The translations under genes were made by a program, and so were the position numbers. Below, piece after piece: positions 37,401 to 45,370 of a stretch of DNA of 64,000 nucleotides. Every line of letters starts with the position of its first letter. Positions within the stretch are counted from its first letter, which is position 1. The notes beneath the pieces are model-generated. The model was not told the DNA's origin and did no database searches. It saw only the letters and a list, made by a program, of their open reading frames with translations. This DNA is from DASYFG01 sp036498565 (GTDB lineage: Bacteria; Bacillota; Bacilli; Lactobacillales; Lactobacillaceae): NCBI GenBank assembly GCA_036498565.1, contig DASYFG010000004.1, positions 704,380-768,379 on the forward strand, read 5' to 3'.

Positions 37401-37717
37401 AATTGTCCACTCACATTTGATTCATCAACTAATTGATAAACTTTTTGGGCATCAAATAATTCGCCCTGCAATTGAAATCCGAATGCACCAACCGATATAA
37501 CTTCTATTACACTCGGGATTTGATAACTAATCTCAATTGCACTTGTCGCATGCGTTACATCTACAAACGCATTGGTTTCAGTTTCAATAGCTGTTGCATT
37601 GGACTTTGCAGCAAAAAAAACATGTTTAATATCGGATGCATTTGGTACTTGTGCCGGTGTAAAAATCACGTCACCTGCATAGACATCATTTAAAGAATTG
37701 ACATAGTAGAACGTCAT
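34487..37717 (-). CDS. CDP-glycerol glycerophosphotransferase with very long N-terminal region
   Basis: 1076 residues from the ATG at 37,717, which shares ATGA with the upstream stop and has AGGAAGGAAA ahead. The C-terminal ~390 residues carry VFLQHGVTGMKRHPGVFSKG, VFITTSEFEKK, VTGFARWDYL, FLMPTWRNWLEE, LITDYSSVAWEELYQGKPAIFYQFD and HNSERIYQAI. The N-terminal ~680 residues are several beta-rich modules without signal or membrane segments. This is about 300 residues longer than the normal TagF, so extra binding modules have been added. It should polymerise glycerol-phosphate. Confidence 0.85.
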   Translation of the reverse strand: MTFYYVNSLNDVYAGDVIFTPAQVPNASDIKHVFFAAKSNATAIETETNAFVDVTHATSAIEISYQIPSVIEVISVGAFGFQLQGELFDAQKVYQLVDESNVSGQFATANPTLLALDEDVEILRLTFAQSTFVVHYNAERQQIRYRKFTFATADLPYNLEVVDSQTLLFDDEVLKYPIKKSQRILLGPSKLVEELHTFKINGEELYFSDDGQQRLISKNYAHILGLSAVQSVQSVDGKTRLEWRLLTEKPSPWLHQSDIMIGEKRVSSFEINDGMAVVAFDNAHLQQGPLRFISGAPIVLSHATDFRIDPLYEQAAVQILNDQFAVKMDDKRQLWIVDVIKTPNVLIEPSQHLPKNLVTTYQQQLQENTALQSQDVSNFYVVDQGTWNRLLKPNAQFVSVLNVRFTGTQLVFDHLRELDFSEVALKNYQGEEYIAVKNEQHVDETGALATTILTMPAVFAERESRYDVVVKVADTWLTIRQVDFRLHDFTANYSVSGPQNDDFEGTWYVATNGKLGFVMKTAERLAEEVVKYKPYVTEIKMQRSRVKMTVAAPVTQLYDAGVLVLKNRRYPENVYTIEPDAVAIVDKNLMLTYVFDLKNIEWTQFFWDVYLTFQRDGQMYRSKVAIRNRRDEDGIIRILRRASFSYQWRDGDHIAYPYAAGGGAYGDYLAFTYRPIGEYETWRYKINEWIAAFLYKKVPGVAQYLKKQQAWLIYEKYSQSAQDNSFYFFKYMFEHRPEKKVYYVIDKKSPDYRFLKPMKKRVLNFMSVKHLLWAMGNELLVSSESKAHGYAWRVNRGPIRPTYNLKPYVFLQHGVTGMKRHPGVFSKGSLNSSSVFITTSEFEKKVIVDYFGYREDEVAVTGFARWDYLHEMLSQPEFKQDGSIFLMPTWRNWLEEVEDSEFLASEYFTRYSSLLKNAKLHEALETFDMTLNVYIHPKFAEYASLFTSNNPRIKIILFGEQPINQLIARSSILITDYSSVAWEELYQGKPAIFYQFDQDQYLEEQGSYMDLNTELFGPVVKDEPQLVTAIIDQLNRVREHDLSEIEAYQKRYFAFIDQHNSERIYQAILKKFPKRN

Positions 37718-38808
37718 GCCGATTTCCTTCCTAATTTCAAAATTTGTTGCGTCACCCAACTACTTGGCTTGTCCAACAATGTATGCACAATCATTCCCAC
37801 TAGGAATAGCACGCTAACAACACCAACGCCATAGCCAACGATTTCTAACGGCTGTGTAAAGCGTTTCGCATCGACAGTTAACCACAACCAACCAGCAAAA
37901 TATGTTGCTGACTGCACTAAGTAAACTGTAAAGGTTGCTTGCCCGACATAAGAAATAATCTTATTTTCAGGCAAACGAATGTGCAAAAACAGCGCAAAAA
38001 TCACAAGACTTAAAATTAAGACTAATGGACTATAGTTGGCCGTTAACCATGTCGATGAATTCCATTTAACAAAATCTACAAGTGCGTTTACACCAAACAC
38101 GGTGTGCTGTGTTAACCATTGCAAAGTAACGTTACTCAACAAAGCGAAAACTAAGGCACTGGCTAGGACACTGGCTAATTTTGATACGGACCAGCCAGCA
38201 TTATCAAGTTGACTTTTATTGGCGTAATATTTACCAAAGAAACCACCCCATGCGTAGACATACAAGAACCAGCCAACACGCGTGTAGGTCATACCTAACT
38301 CATTATAAACCATTGGCCATATTGACAAAATTAAACCGCCCCATAGCAATATTTTCAAATATTGGGATTGCGATAATGAATTTAAATATGGATTGATAAC
38401 AGGAATAAAAAGACTCATCAAGACAAATGTTGTCACAAACCAATATTCATTGAAAAATACTGGAAACAAATGTGTGATAAACATTTGCCATGTAAACTGA
38501 TCAACAATGCCACTCATTAATACCACTACGAACATGAGTAACGAGATAAATGTCGTATGCACCATAATTTTCAAAATAGATGAAAATTTAGACGTCCGCT
38601 GGATTAAAAAGAAACCTGTAATCATGACATACATATTTACGCCGACTTTACCACCAAGGGCGAGCATCTCTACTGTTGTACGCAACACCGAAACACCGGC
38701 ATCAAAGTGCCAACCACCATGAATCGCATAGTGATGTAAAATAATAATAAAAATACTAACAATTCGAATTAAATCAATATTTGCTAAACGTTTCTTTTTT
38801 TCAGGCAT
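37714..38808 (-). CDS. membrane acyltransferase, acyltransferase-3 family
   Basis: 364 residues with about ten membrane segments. The N-terminal RLANIDLIRIVSIFIIILHHYAIHGGW holds the R/D...HH pattern of the OafA/acyltransferase-3 family, which brings acetyl groups across the membrane to sugars. It overlaps rlmD upstream by one base (TAATG) and the polymerase downstream (ATGA), so the three are translationally coupled. Its target is probably the polymer made by the downstream enzyme. Confidence 0.85.
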   Translation of the reverse strand: MPEKKKRLANIDLIRIVSIFIIILHHYAIHGGWHFDAGVSVLRTTVEMLALGGKVGVNMYVMITGFFLIQRTSKFSSILKIMVHTTFISLLMFVVVLMSGIVDQFTWQMFITHLFPVFFNEYWFVTTFVLMSLFIPVINPYLNSLSQSQYLKILLWGGLILSIWPMVYNELGMTYTRVGWFLYVYAWGGFFGKYYANKSQLDNAGWSVSKLASVLASALVFALLSNVTLQWLTQHTVFGVNALVDFVKWNSSTWLTANYSPLVLILSLVIFALFLHIRLPENKIISYVGQATFTVYLVQSATYFAGWLWLTVDAKRFTQPLEIVGYGVGVVSVLFLVGMIVHTLLDKPSSWVTQQILKLGRKSA

Positions 38809-40208
38809 TATGCTTTCCTCTTAAACACCGTCACACTTTCAACGTGTGTCGTTTGTGGGAATTGATCCAACGGCGTGATGGCGCCATCGATTTCAAATCC
38901 TTGTTCTAAAATTTGGACTGCATCCCGTGCCAAAGTCGCGGGGTTACAACTGATGTAAACAAATGTTTCTGGCGCCATGCCGGCCACCGCTTCAATTAAC
39001 TCTGGCGTCAAACCTTTGCGTGGTGGGTCAACAAAGACCACTTCTGGTTTTAAGCCCTCCGCTTGCCATTCGCGCATTTGCGCTGGGGCGTCGTTTGCGA
39101 TGAATTCTGCATTTTTTACATTGTTCAAAGCCATGTTGACTTTGGCGTCGGCCACAGCGGGTTCAACAACTTCGACACCGATGACTTTTTTGACTTGATT
39201 AGCCACCGTCAAACCAATTGTCCCGATCCCAGAATACGCGTCAATCACTGTATCCGTTAGTTTCAAGCCCGCTTTTTTCGCTGCCAAACTATACAACACT
39301 TCCGTCGTTTGGGGGTTAACTTGATAAAAACTGTTCAAGCCGATGTTGAATTTGTTCGCCAAAATCGTGTCTTGGATTGTACTTTGCCCAAACAATACGC
39401 GGTTTTCGCTTCCCAACAAAACGTTAGTTTGGCGCGGATTGTAGTTCAAAATCAAACTCTTTAATTCCGGCAAAGCCGCCACAATATCAGCAACAATTGC
39501 AGCTTCGTCATGCAATTCACGCGTGGCCGTGATCAAACCAACCATCATTTCATGGCTGTAATACCCGCGCCGCACCATGATGTAGCGGATTTCGCCCTTT
39601 TTGGTAGCATCGTCCCAAACCGTTGTGCCGTGCGCGTCCAAAATGTCACGCACCGTGCCGATTGCGGCATCAATTTTGGGATCGTTCAAATAATAATCGT
39701 CAATTGGCACCAAATTATGTGAGCCGCGGCGGTAGAATCCCGTCGTCAAATGACCGTCTTGGAATTTCACCGGTACCACGGTTTTATTCCGGTACTTGCT
39801 TGGCGTTTCCATGCCGATTGTCGGATCGACGTCAACGTCCAAACCAACTTTTTTGAACAATTGCACAATTTGATTGCGCTTTAATTCAAGTTGCGCATCA
39901 TATTTCAAATTCACCAACGGCGCAATGCCGGACGTGATCAATTGGCCATGCGCCACATCAACACGATCAGGCGATGTTTTCAAACGTTCAATCGTGCGTC
40001 CAAACGCATAATTTTGCAAAACACGTGTTACGCCGATTTTGATTTCTTCACCTGGCAACGCATCCGCCACAAAAATTGGATAATTATCGACTTTGATAAC
40101 ACCCAATCCTTGGAACGTGATGTCGACCACTTCACCGATTAATTCTTGATTTTTAACGACCGGTGCTTTTTTTGTTTGGCGCGGCGCTTTAATTTTATTT
40201 GTCGTCAC
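38808..40208 (-). CDS. rlmD: 23S rRNA (uracil-5-)-methyltransferase, RlmD/RlmCD type
   Basis: 466 residues from a GTG with AAAGGAACAA ahead. An N-terminal TRAM domain (GEVVDITFQGLGVIKVDNYPIF) precedes the class I methyltransferase: VIDAYSGIGTIGL, FVDPPRKGLTPELI, and the catalytic Cys in YISCNPATLARD. It methylates C5 of a uridine in 23S rRNA with SAM. The family's four Fe-S cysteines (C-x5-CGGC pattern before LQHL) are missing here: the matching stretch reads VAHGQLITSGIAPLVNLKY. The catalytic Cys appears to be the only Cys. Symbol by family; the exact target uridine is not visible. Confidence 0.92.
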   Translation of the reverse strand: MTTNKIKAPRQTKKAPVVKNQELIGEVVDITFQGLGVIKVDNYPIFVADALPGEEIKIGVTRVLQNYAFGRTIERLKTSPDRVDVAHGQLITSGIAPLVNLKYDAQLELKRNQIVQLFKKVGLDVDVDPTIGMETPSKYRNKTVVPVKFQDGHLTTGFYRRGSHNLVPIDDYYLNDPKIDAAIGTVRDILDAHGTTVWDDATKKGEIRYIMVRRGYYSHEMMVGLITATRELHDEAAIVADIVAALPELKSLILNYNPRQTNVLLGSENRVLFGQSTIQDTILANKFNIGLNSFYQVNPQTTEVLYSLAAKKAGLKLTDTVIDAYSGIGTIGLTVANQVKKVIGVEVVEPAVADAKVNMALNNVKNAEFIANDAPAQMREWQAEGLKPEVVFVDPPRKGLTPELIEAVAGMAPETFVYISCNPATLARDAVQILEQGFEIDGAITPLDQFPQTTHVESVTVFKRKA

Positions 40209-41208
40209 TTACTTGTTCCTTTTCAACTTCTTCAATAAATTTCTGTTCTACTTGGCGGCGTTCGATATCCACATGCGTCAAAGCATCCGCTGACAAACCA
40301 GTTGTATTGGCCACGAATTCAATATGTTGTTGCAAATTGACAAATGTCATCGGTGCCACGCCACCGTATTCGCCATCAATATTGACGGCTAACGCGTCAT
40401 TTGTGAGCGGTTCAATGCGCACTTGATTGGTTTTTTTGTAAATCAACTGCGGATCATCCGTGTGCTTACCGTTCAGCGCTTTGGCCACCAAATTAAATAA
40501 CTGGCCTAAGTTCGATTGTTTGACAATCAACAGCGTGAATTTTCCATCGTCCAACTTGGCATCCGGCACGATTTGCTCAAAACCGCCGACTGAATTTGTC
40601 AGTGCCAAGAAGATCATCGAAATGTCCCCTTCGAATTCACCGTCGTCAAACGTCACCCGCGCGGTAATCGGCTTCACACGCGTCAACAATTCCGCGCCTT
40701 TCACCAAATAAGCCAGATAACCGTACATCGACTTCATCACGCTTGGCACAGCGTAAGTCACTTCTGACAACGTGCCCAAAGCCGCAATGTTCATGAAATA
40801 TTGCGTTTGCGCAGCGGTTTGAATCTCACCGATGTCCATTTTGATGGTTTGTTCTTGCAAAATAACTTTGGCAGCGTCTAACAAATCATCGCGCGGAATT
40901 TTCAAAGCGCGCGCATAATCATTCGTCGTTCCCGAAGGCAAAATCGCCATCTTCGGCCGCTTTTCTAACGGAGCCAAACCATTGATGACTTCGTTAATCG
41001 TGCCATCCCCACCGGCTGCCACAATCAATTCAAAGCCCGCTTCAGCCGCCCGGCGCGCTTCATTAGCCGCAGAAAATGGTGCCGCCGTAGTCGCAAAGGC
41101 GCTGGTTTCATAACCAGCTTGTTCATAAACTTGTAAAATATCTAATAAATCGCGTTTAATCGCTTCCCGACCAGAAGTCGGATTATAAATGAGTCGAGCC
41201 CGTTTCAT
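40195..41208 (-). CDS. dagK: diacylglycerol/lipid kinase (DagK family)
   Basis: 337 residues. RLIYNPTSGREAIKRDL and AAGGDGTINEVINGLAP are the DAGK catalytic motifs; LPSGTTNDYARAL and the C-terminal VNIDGEYGG follow. It phosphorylates diacylglycerol to phosphatidate; DAG is released when phosphatidylglycerol is used to make lipoteichoic acid, so it is relevant to the glycopolymer work nearby. An acidic C-terminal tail is present. Ribosome site AAAGGGGGCACCC. It overlaps rlmD by 14 nt. Confidence 0.93.
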   Translation of the reverse strand: MKRARLIYNPTSGREAIKRDLLDILQVYEQAGYETSAFATTAAPFSAANEARRAAEAGFELIVAAGGDGTINEVINGLAPLEKRPKMAILPSGTTNDYARALKIPRDDLLDAAKVILQEQTIKMDIGEIQTAAQTQYFMNIAALGTLSEVTYAVPSVMKSMYGYLAYLVKGAELLTRVKPITARVTFDDGEFEGDISMIFLALTNSVGGFEQIVPDAKLDDGKFTLLIVKQSNLGQLFNLVAKALNGKHTDDPQLIYKKTNQVRIEPLTNDALAVNIDGEYGGVAPMTFVNLQQHIEFVANTTGLSADALTHVDIERRQVEQKFIEEVEKEQVSDDK

Positions 41209-41259
41209 GGGTGCCCCCTTTTTGTTTCTTATGTACGCGGGTTGCCCCGCTGCAAGTCT

Positions 41260-42693
41260 TTAACGTGCATTCAAACTGTCAATCAACAATTTGTTTAACA
41301 CATTCGGGTTGGCTTGCCCCTTGGTTGCTTTCATTAATTGCCCAATCAAGAATCCGGTGGCACGGTCTTTGCCGGCCTTAAAGTCTTCAATTGATTGTGC
41401 GTTATTGTCCAAAATTTCATCAATCATGGGTTGCAACACAGCTGGATCGCTCAATTGCACCAAGCCGTTCTTTTCCGCAAAGGCTTTTGGTTCTTCACCA
41501 ACCATAATCGCTTCAAAGACTTGTTTGGCTTGCTTGGTTGAAATCGTGCCGTCTTCAATCAATGCAATCATGCCGGCCAAATGTTCAGGCGTCAATTGCG
41601 TGTCTTGCAACTCCACGTGATTTTTGTTCAAGTACGCGTTCACGTCCCCAATCAAATAATTCGCGGCGCGTTTGGCTTCTCCGCCTGCTGCAATGGTCGC
41701 GTCGTAGAAATTGGCCATTTCCAAAGTCTGGGTCAACACGCCCGCATCCACGTCGCTCAACCCAAATTCATTGACATAACGGCTTTGACGCGCATCAGCC
41801 AATTCTGGCAAATCCGCTTGAACTTGGCTAATCCAAGCCGTATCAATCACGATTGGTGCCAAATCAGGTTCCGGGAAATAACGATAATCATCGGCGTTTG
41901 ACTTCTTACGCATCAACGCGGTCGTTTTCGTTGTTTCGTCCCAACGACGCGTTTCTTGATCAATTTGACCGCCGGCGAGCAAAATTTTGGCTTGGCGTTG
42001 TTCTTCATAAGCCAGCGCCGTGCGCAAATAACTAAATGAGTTGACGTTCTTCAATTCCGCACGTGTGCCAAAGTCTTTGGCGCCGTAGGGACGAATTGAA
42101 ATGTTGGCGTCCACACGCAACGATCCTTCTTGCATTTTCACATCAGAAATGCCGGTAAATTGGATGGTTTGGCGTAATTTTTCCAAAAACGCGTACGCTT
42201 CGTCGGGACTTGAAATGTCAGGTGCCGTCACAATTTCAATCAAAGGCGTCCCCTGACGGTTCAAATCCACGTAAGAATAGCCGTCGGTGCCGTGCGAGTT
42301 TTTACCCGCGTCTTCTTCGACGTGCAATTCCGTGATGTCAATGCGCTTTGTCGTGCCGTCAGCCAGCACAATGTCCAAATGACCGTTTTGACCGATTGGC
42401 GTTTGTTGTTGCGTGGTCTGATAGGCTTTTGGATTGTCCGGGTAGAAATAGTTTTTCCGATCCCAGCGAATGTAAGGCGCCACTTGTGCGTTCAATGCCA
42501 AAGCCGCGCGCATACCAAATTCAATGGCGCCTTTGTTGGCCTTTGGCAAAACACCGGGATAACCCCAATCAATCACGTTGGTATTCGCGTTTGGTTCCGC
42601 CCCAAATTGAACGGCAGAAGGAGACATTAATTTGGCGTTGGTCTTCATTTCAACGTGAATTTCCAAGCCGATTGTTGTTTCAAAGTTGCTCAT
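41260..42693 (-). CDS. gatB: Asp-tRNA(Asn)/Glu-tRNA(Gln) amidotransferase subunit B
   Basis: 477 residues, the normal length. TTIGLEIHVEMKTNAKLMSPS opens the cradle domain, followed by DRKNYFYPDNPKAYQTTQ and the C-terminal tail domain. It binds misacylated Glu-tRNA(Gln) or Asp-tRNA(Asn), phosphorylates it and uses ammonia from GatA. It lies 15 nt after gatA, with AAAGGGGA ahead of the start. Confidence 0.97.
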   Translation of the reverse strand: MSNFETTIGLEIHVEMKTNAKLMSPSAVQFGAEPNANTNVIDWGYPGVLPKANKGAIEFGMRAALALNAQVAPYIRWDRKNYFYPDNPKAYQTTQQQTPIGQNGHLDIVLADGTTKRIDITELHVEEDAGKNSHGTDGYSYVDLNRQGTPLIEIVTAPDISSPDEAYAFLEKLRQTIQFTGISDVKMQEGSLRVDANISIRPYGAKDFGTRAELKNVNSFSYLRTALAYEEQRQAKILLAGGQIDQETRRWDETTKTTALMRKKSNADDYRYFPEPDLAPIVIDTAWISQVQADLPELADARQSRYVNEFGLSDVDAGVLTQTLEMANFYDATIAAGGEAKRAANYLIGDVNAYLNKNHVELQDTQLTPEHLAGMIALIEDGTISTKQAKQVFEAIMVGEEPKAFAEKNGLVQLSDPAVLQPMIDEILDNNAQSIEDFKAGKDRATGFLIGQLMKATKGQANPNVLNKLLIDSLNAR

Positions 42694-42708
42694 TTTCCGT
42701 CCCCTTTC

Positions 42709-44175
42709 CTAGTATTTGTCCGCGATAGCCGGCTTTTGTTCAAACAAACGACTCGCCTGTTCAAACGCATACGCAGCGCGATAAATCGTGCTTTCGTCAA
42801 ACGCTTTTCCAATCAATTGCAAACCAACTGGCAAACCGTCCACAAAGCCCGCGTTCAACGACAAACCAGGCAAACCAGCCAAGTTAACTGGAATTGTCAA
42901 CACGTCGTTCATGTACATAACCGTTGGGTCGTCGCTTTCTTCACCCAAACCAAAGGCAACCGTTGGCGCTGTTGGCCCAACAATCAAGTCATAATCTGCA
43001 AAAACATTGTTGAAATCTTCAATAATCTTTGTTCGGATTTGGGCTGCTTTTTTAAAGTACGCATCGTAAAAACCAGCTGACAACGCAAATGTGCCCAACA
43101 TAATCCGACGCTTCACTTCATCACCAAAGCCTTCTGAACGTGACTTTACGTACACGTCTTCCAAGCTTTCAACCTCATTTGCACGGTAGCCGTAACGCAC
43201 GCCGTCAAAACGTTGCAAGTTAGAACTTGCTTCAGCTGACATCAACACATAATAAGCCGCCACGCCGTATTTGGTATGGGGCAAACTCACTTCATCAACT
43301 TGCGCACCAAGTGCTTCCAATTGTGCAATCGCGGCCTTCACCGTCGCTGCTACTTGCGGGTCAATCCCTTCACCGAAGTATTCCTTTGGCACCGCGATTT
43401 TCAAACCCTTCACGCCGCCGTCAATATTGGCGGTAAAATCAGGCACGGCGCGCGTTGAACTCGTTGAATCTTTATCATCAAAACCAGCAATCGCATTCAA
43501 AACCGTTGCGTTGTCTTTGACCGTGCGTGTGAATGGACCGATTTGATCCAAAGATGACGCCATCGCAAACAATCCCCAACGTGACACCCGGCCATAAGTT
43601 GGCTTCAAACCAACGATTCCGTTGTACGCTGCGGGTTGACGAATTGAACCACCTGTGTCAGAACCCAATGCAAACGGTACTTGACCGCCGGCCACTGCCG
43701 CAGCGGAACCACCGGATGAACCACCCGGCACTTTACTGTGATTCCACGCGTTCGTCGTTTGTGCGTAGTAACTCGTTTCCGTTGAGCCACCCATGGCAAA
43801 TTCGTCCATGTTCGCTTTTCCAACAGAAATCGCACCGGCTGCGTTCAACTTTTCAACCGCAGTAGCATCATAAACTGGCTTGAAACCTTCCAAAATGTGT
43901 GACGCACCGGTGGTTTGCACGCCGTTGGTCGCCATGTTGTCTTTCAAAGCCAAAGGAATACCGGCCAAAGCGCCACTAAAATCCCCCGCCGCATCCAATT
44001 GGGCGGCCTGTGCCAAAGCAGCTTGCTCAGTCGTGGTAATAAAAGCGTGCAAGTCACCATCAGTTGCTTTGATATTGTCCAAAGCCCCTTGTGTTAATTG
44101 CGTCGCCGTCACTTCACCATTTTGAAGTTGTGCGTGCAATGTTTGTAAGTCTGTTTCAAAAAAATTAAACGTCAT
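42709..44175 (-). CDS. gatA: amidotransferase subunit A
   Basis: 488 residues of the amidase-signature family. GIPLALKDN holds the catalytic Lys, PGGSSGGSAAAVAGG the cis-Ser, and GSDTGGSIRQPAAYNGIVG the nucleophile Ser. It hydrolyses glutamine and channels ammonia to GatB. The start overlaps the gatC stop (TAATG). Confidence 0.97.
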   Translation of the reverse strand: MTFNFFETDLQTLHAQLQNGEVTATQLTQGALDNIKATDGDLHAFITTTEQAALAQAAQLDAAGDFSGALAGIPLALKDNMATNGVQTTGASHILEGFKPVYDATAVEKLNAAGAISVGKANMDEFAMGGSTETSYYAQTTNAWNHSKVPGGSSGGSAAAVAGGQVPFALGSDTGGSIRQPAAYNGIVGLKPTYGRVSRWGLFAMASSLDQIGPFTRTVKDNATVLNAIAGFDDKDSTSSTRAVPDFTANIDGGVKGLKIAVPKEYFGEGIDPQVAATVKAAIAQLEALGAQVDEVSLPHTKYGVAAYYVLMSAEASSNLQRFDGVRYGYRANEVESLEDVYVKSRSEGFGDEVKRRIMLGTFALSAGFYDAYFKKAAQIRTKIIEDFNNVFADYDLIVGPTAPTVAFGLGEESDDPTVMYMNDVLTIPVNLAGLPGLSLNAGFVDGLPVGLQLIGKAFDESTIYRAAYAFEQASRLFEQKPAIADKY

Positions 44176-44483
44176 TAGCCTTCGTCGCCTCCACCCAAAA
44201 TTGCTGGCACCTTAATCAAACTAGCCTGACTTTCTGGCGCATTAGCCAACAAAGCTTGTGTTTGTTGCCAGTCTTCTGCAACGTCTTCACGCAAAGCATT
44301 GACGTTTTCTGTCACAGAATAAGTGGGCTCAACGCCCGTCGTGTCAACTTCTTCTAACGTATCAACGATGTCTAAAATCGCTGCAAGTTGAGTGGTGAAC
44401 TGATCCAATTGCGCGTCATCAAACGCCAACTTCGCCAAACTCGCCACATGCGCTACTTCATCGCGCGTAATTGCTTCTGTCAT
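44175..44483 (-). CDS. gatC: amidotransferase subunit C
   Basis: 102 residues. ITRDEVAHVASLAKLAFDDAQLDQF at the N-terminus and TTGVEPTYSVTENVNALREDV are typical of GatC, which stabilises the GatA-GatB contact. It is the first gene of gatCAB. A good ribosome site (AGAGAGG) and a TATGGTAAAAT extended -10 lie upstream. Confidence 0.96.
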   Translation of the reverse strand: MTEAITRDEVAHVASLAKLAFDDAQLDQFTTQLAAILDIVDTLEEVDTTGVEPTYSVTENVNALREDVAEDWQQTQALLANAPESQASLIKVPAILGGGDEG

Positions 44484-44568
44484 GAAAGAACCTCTCTTCT
44501 GGGTAATCTAATATATTTTACCATATTTCAAGTTGGCAAAACACCCGCACCATCGCATTGATGCCAAT

Positions 44569-44599
44569 AAAAAAGCACAACATGTGTTGTGCTTTTTTT
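44569..44599 (-). terminator. terminator after glnQ
   Basis: AAAGCACAACA / TGTTGTGCTTT with a minimal loop; T runs on both sides make it bidirectional in form. Confidence 0.8.
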
Positions 44600-44623
44600 G
44601 AAACGCGTTTTAGAATTTGGCAC

Positions 44624-45367
44624 TTAGGCGTGCATCACCTTACCCAAGAATTCTTGCAAACGCGCATTCTTTGGTGCAGCAAAGATTTGTTCTGGTGTAC
44701 CGCTTTCTTGAATCTTTCCTGATTCAAAGAAAACAACCCGGTCAGCTACTTGCTTAGCAAAGCCCATTTCGTGCGTGACGATAATCATCGTCATGCCGGC
44801 TTTGGCCAAATCACGCATAACATCTAACACGTCGCCGACCATTTCTGGATCCAAAGCAGACGTTGGTTCGTCAAACAACATGATGTCTGGATCCATCGCT
44901 AAGGCACGCGCGATGGCAACACGTTGCTTTTGTCCACCAGATAATGAACTGACTTTAGCATCGGCTTTGTCGGCCAAACCAACGGTTTCAAGCAATTCCT
45001 TGGCTTTAATCGTAGCGTCGGCCTTGCTTAATTTCCCCAATTCCACCGGTGCCAAGGTGATGTTGTCCAGCACGGAATAGTTGTTAAACAAGTTGAAGCC
45101 TTGGAACACCATGCCGATGTTTTCGCGGACCTTGTTAATGTCAGTCGCTTTGTCTGACAAATTAAAGCCGTCCACCGTGATGATGCCTGAATCGTGGGTT
45201 TCCAATTGATTCAACATCCGCAAGAACGTTGACTTTCCAGAACCTGATGGTCCGATCATCACGACCACTTCGTTTTCATTAATATCCAAATTAATATCGC
45301 GCAACACGTGGTTGTCGCCGTATGATTTGTTCACGTTCTCGACGTGTACTTTCACTTTCTCACTCAT
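44624..45367 (-). CDS. glnQ: amino acid ABC transporter ATPase (GlnQ type)
   Basis: 247 residues. Walker A GPSGSGKST, Q-loop MVFQGFNLFNN, signature SGGQKQRVAIARALA, Walker B IMLFDEPTSALD and the switch TH in IVTHEMGFA. It drives uptake through the fused binding-protein/permease encoded 3 nt upstream; in Lactococcus the equivalent GlnPQ takes up glutamine and glutamate. Confidence 0.93.
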   Translation of the reverse strand: MSEKVKVHVENVNKSYGDNHVLRDINLDINENEVVVMIGPSGSGKSTFLRMLNQLETHDSGIITVDGFNLSDKATDINKVRENIGMVFQGFNLFNNYSVLDNITLAPVELGKLSKADATIKAKELLETVGLADKADAKVSSLSGGQKQRVAIARALAMDPDIMLFDEPTSALDPEMVGDVLDVMRDLAKAGMTMIIVTHEMGFAKQVADRVVFFESGKIQESGTPEQIFAAPKNARLQEFLGKVMHA

Positions 45368-45370
45368 GAA

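Noticed and set aside
42292..44125. Several plus-strand ORFs of 60-140 residues opposite gatB and gatA
   Set aside because: They are antisense shadows of GC-rich core genes and show no ribosome sites.
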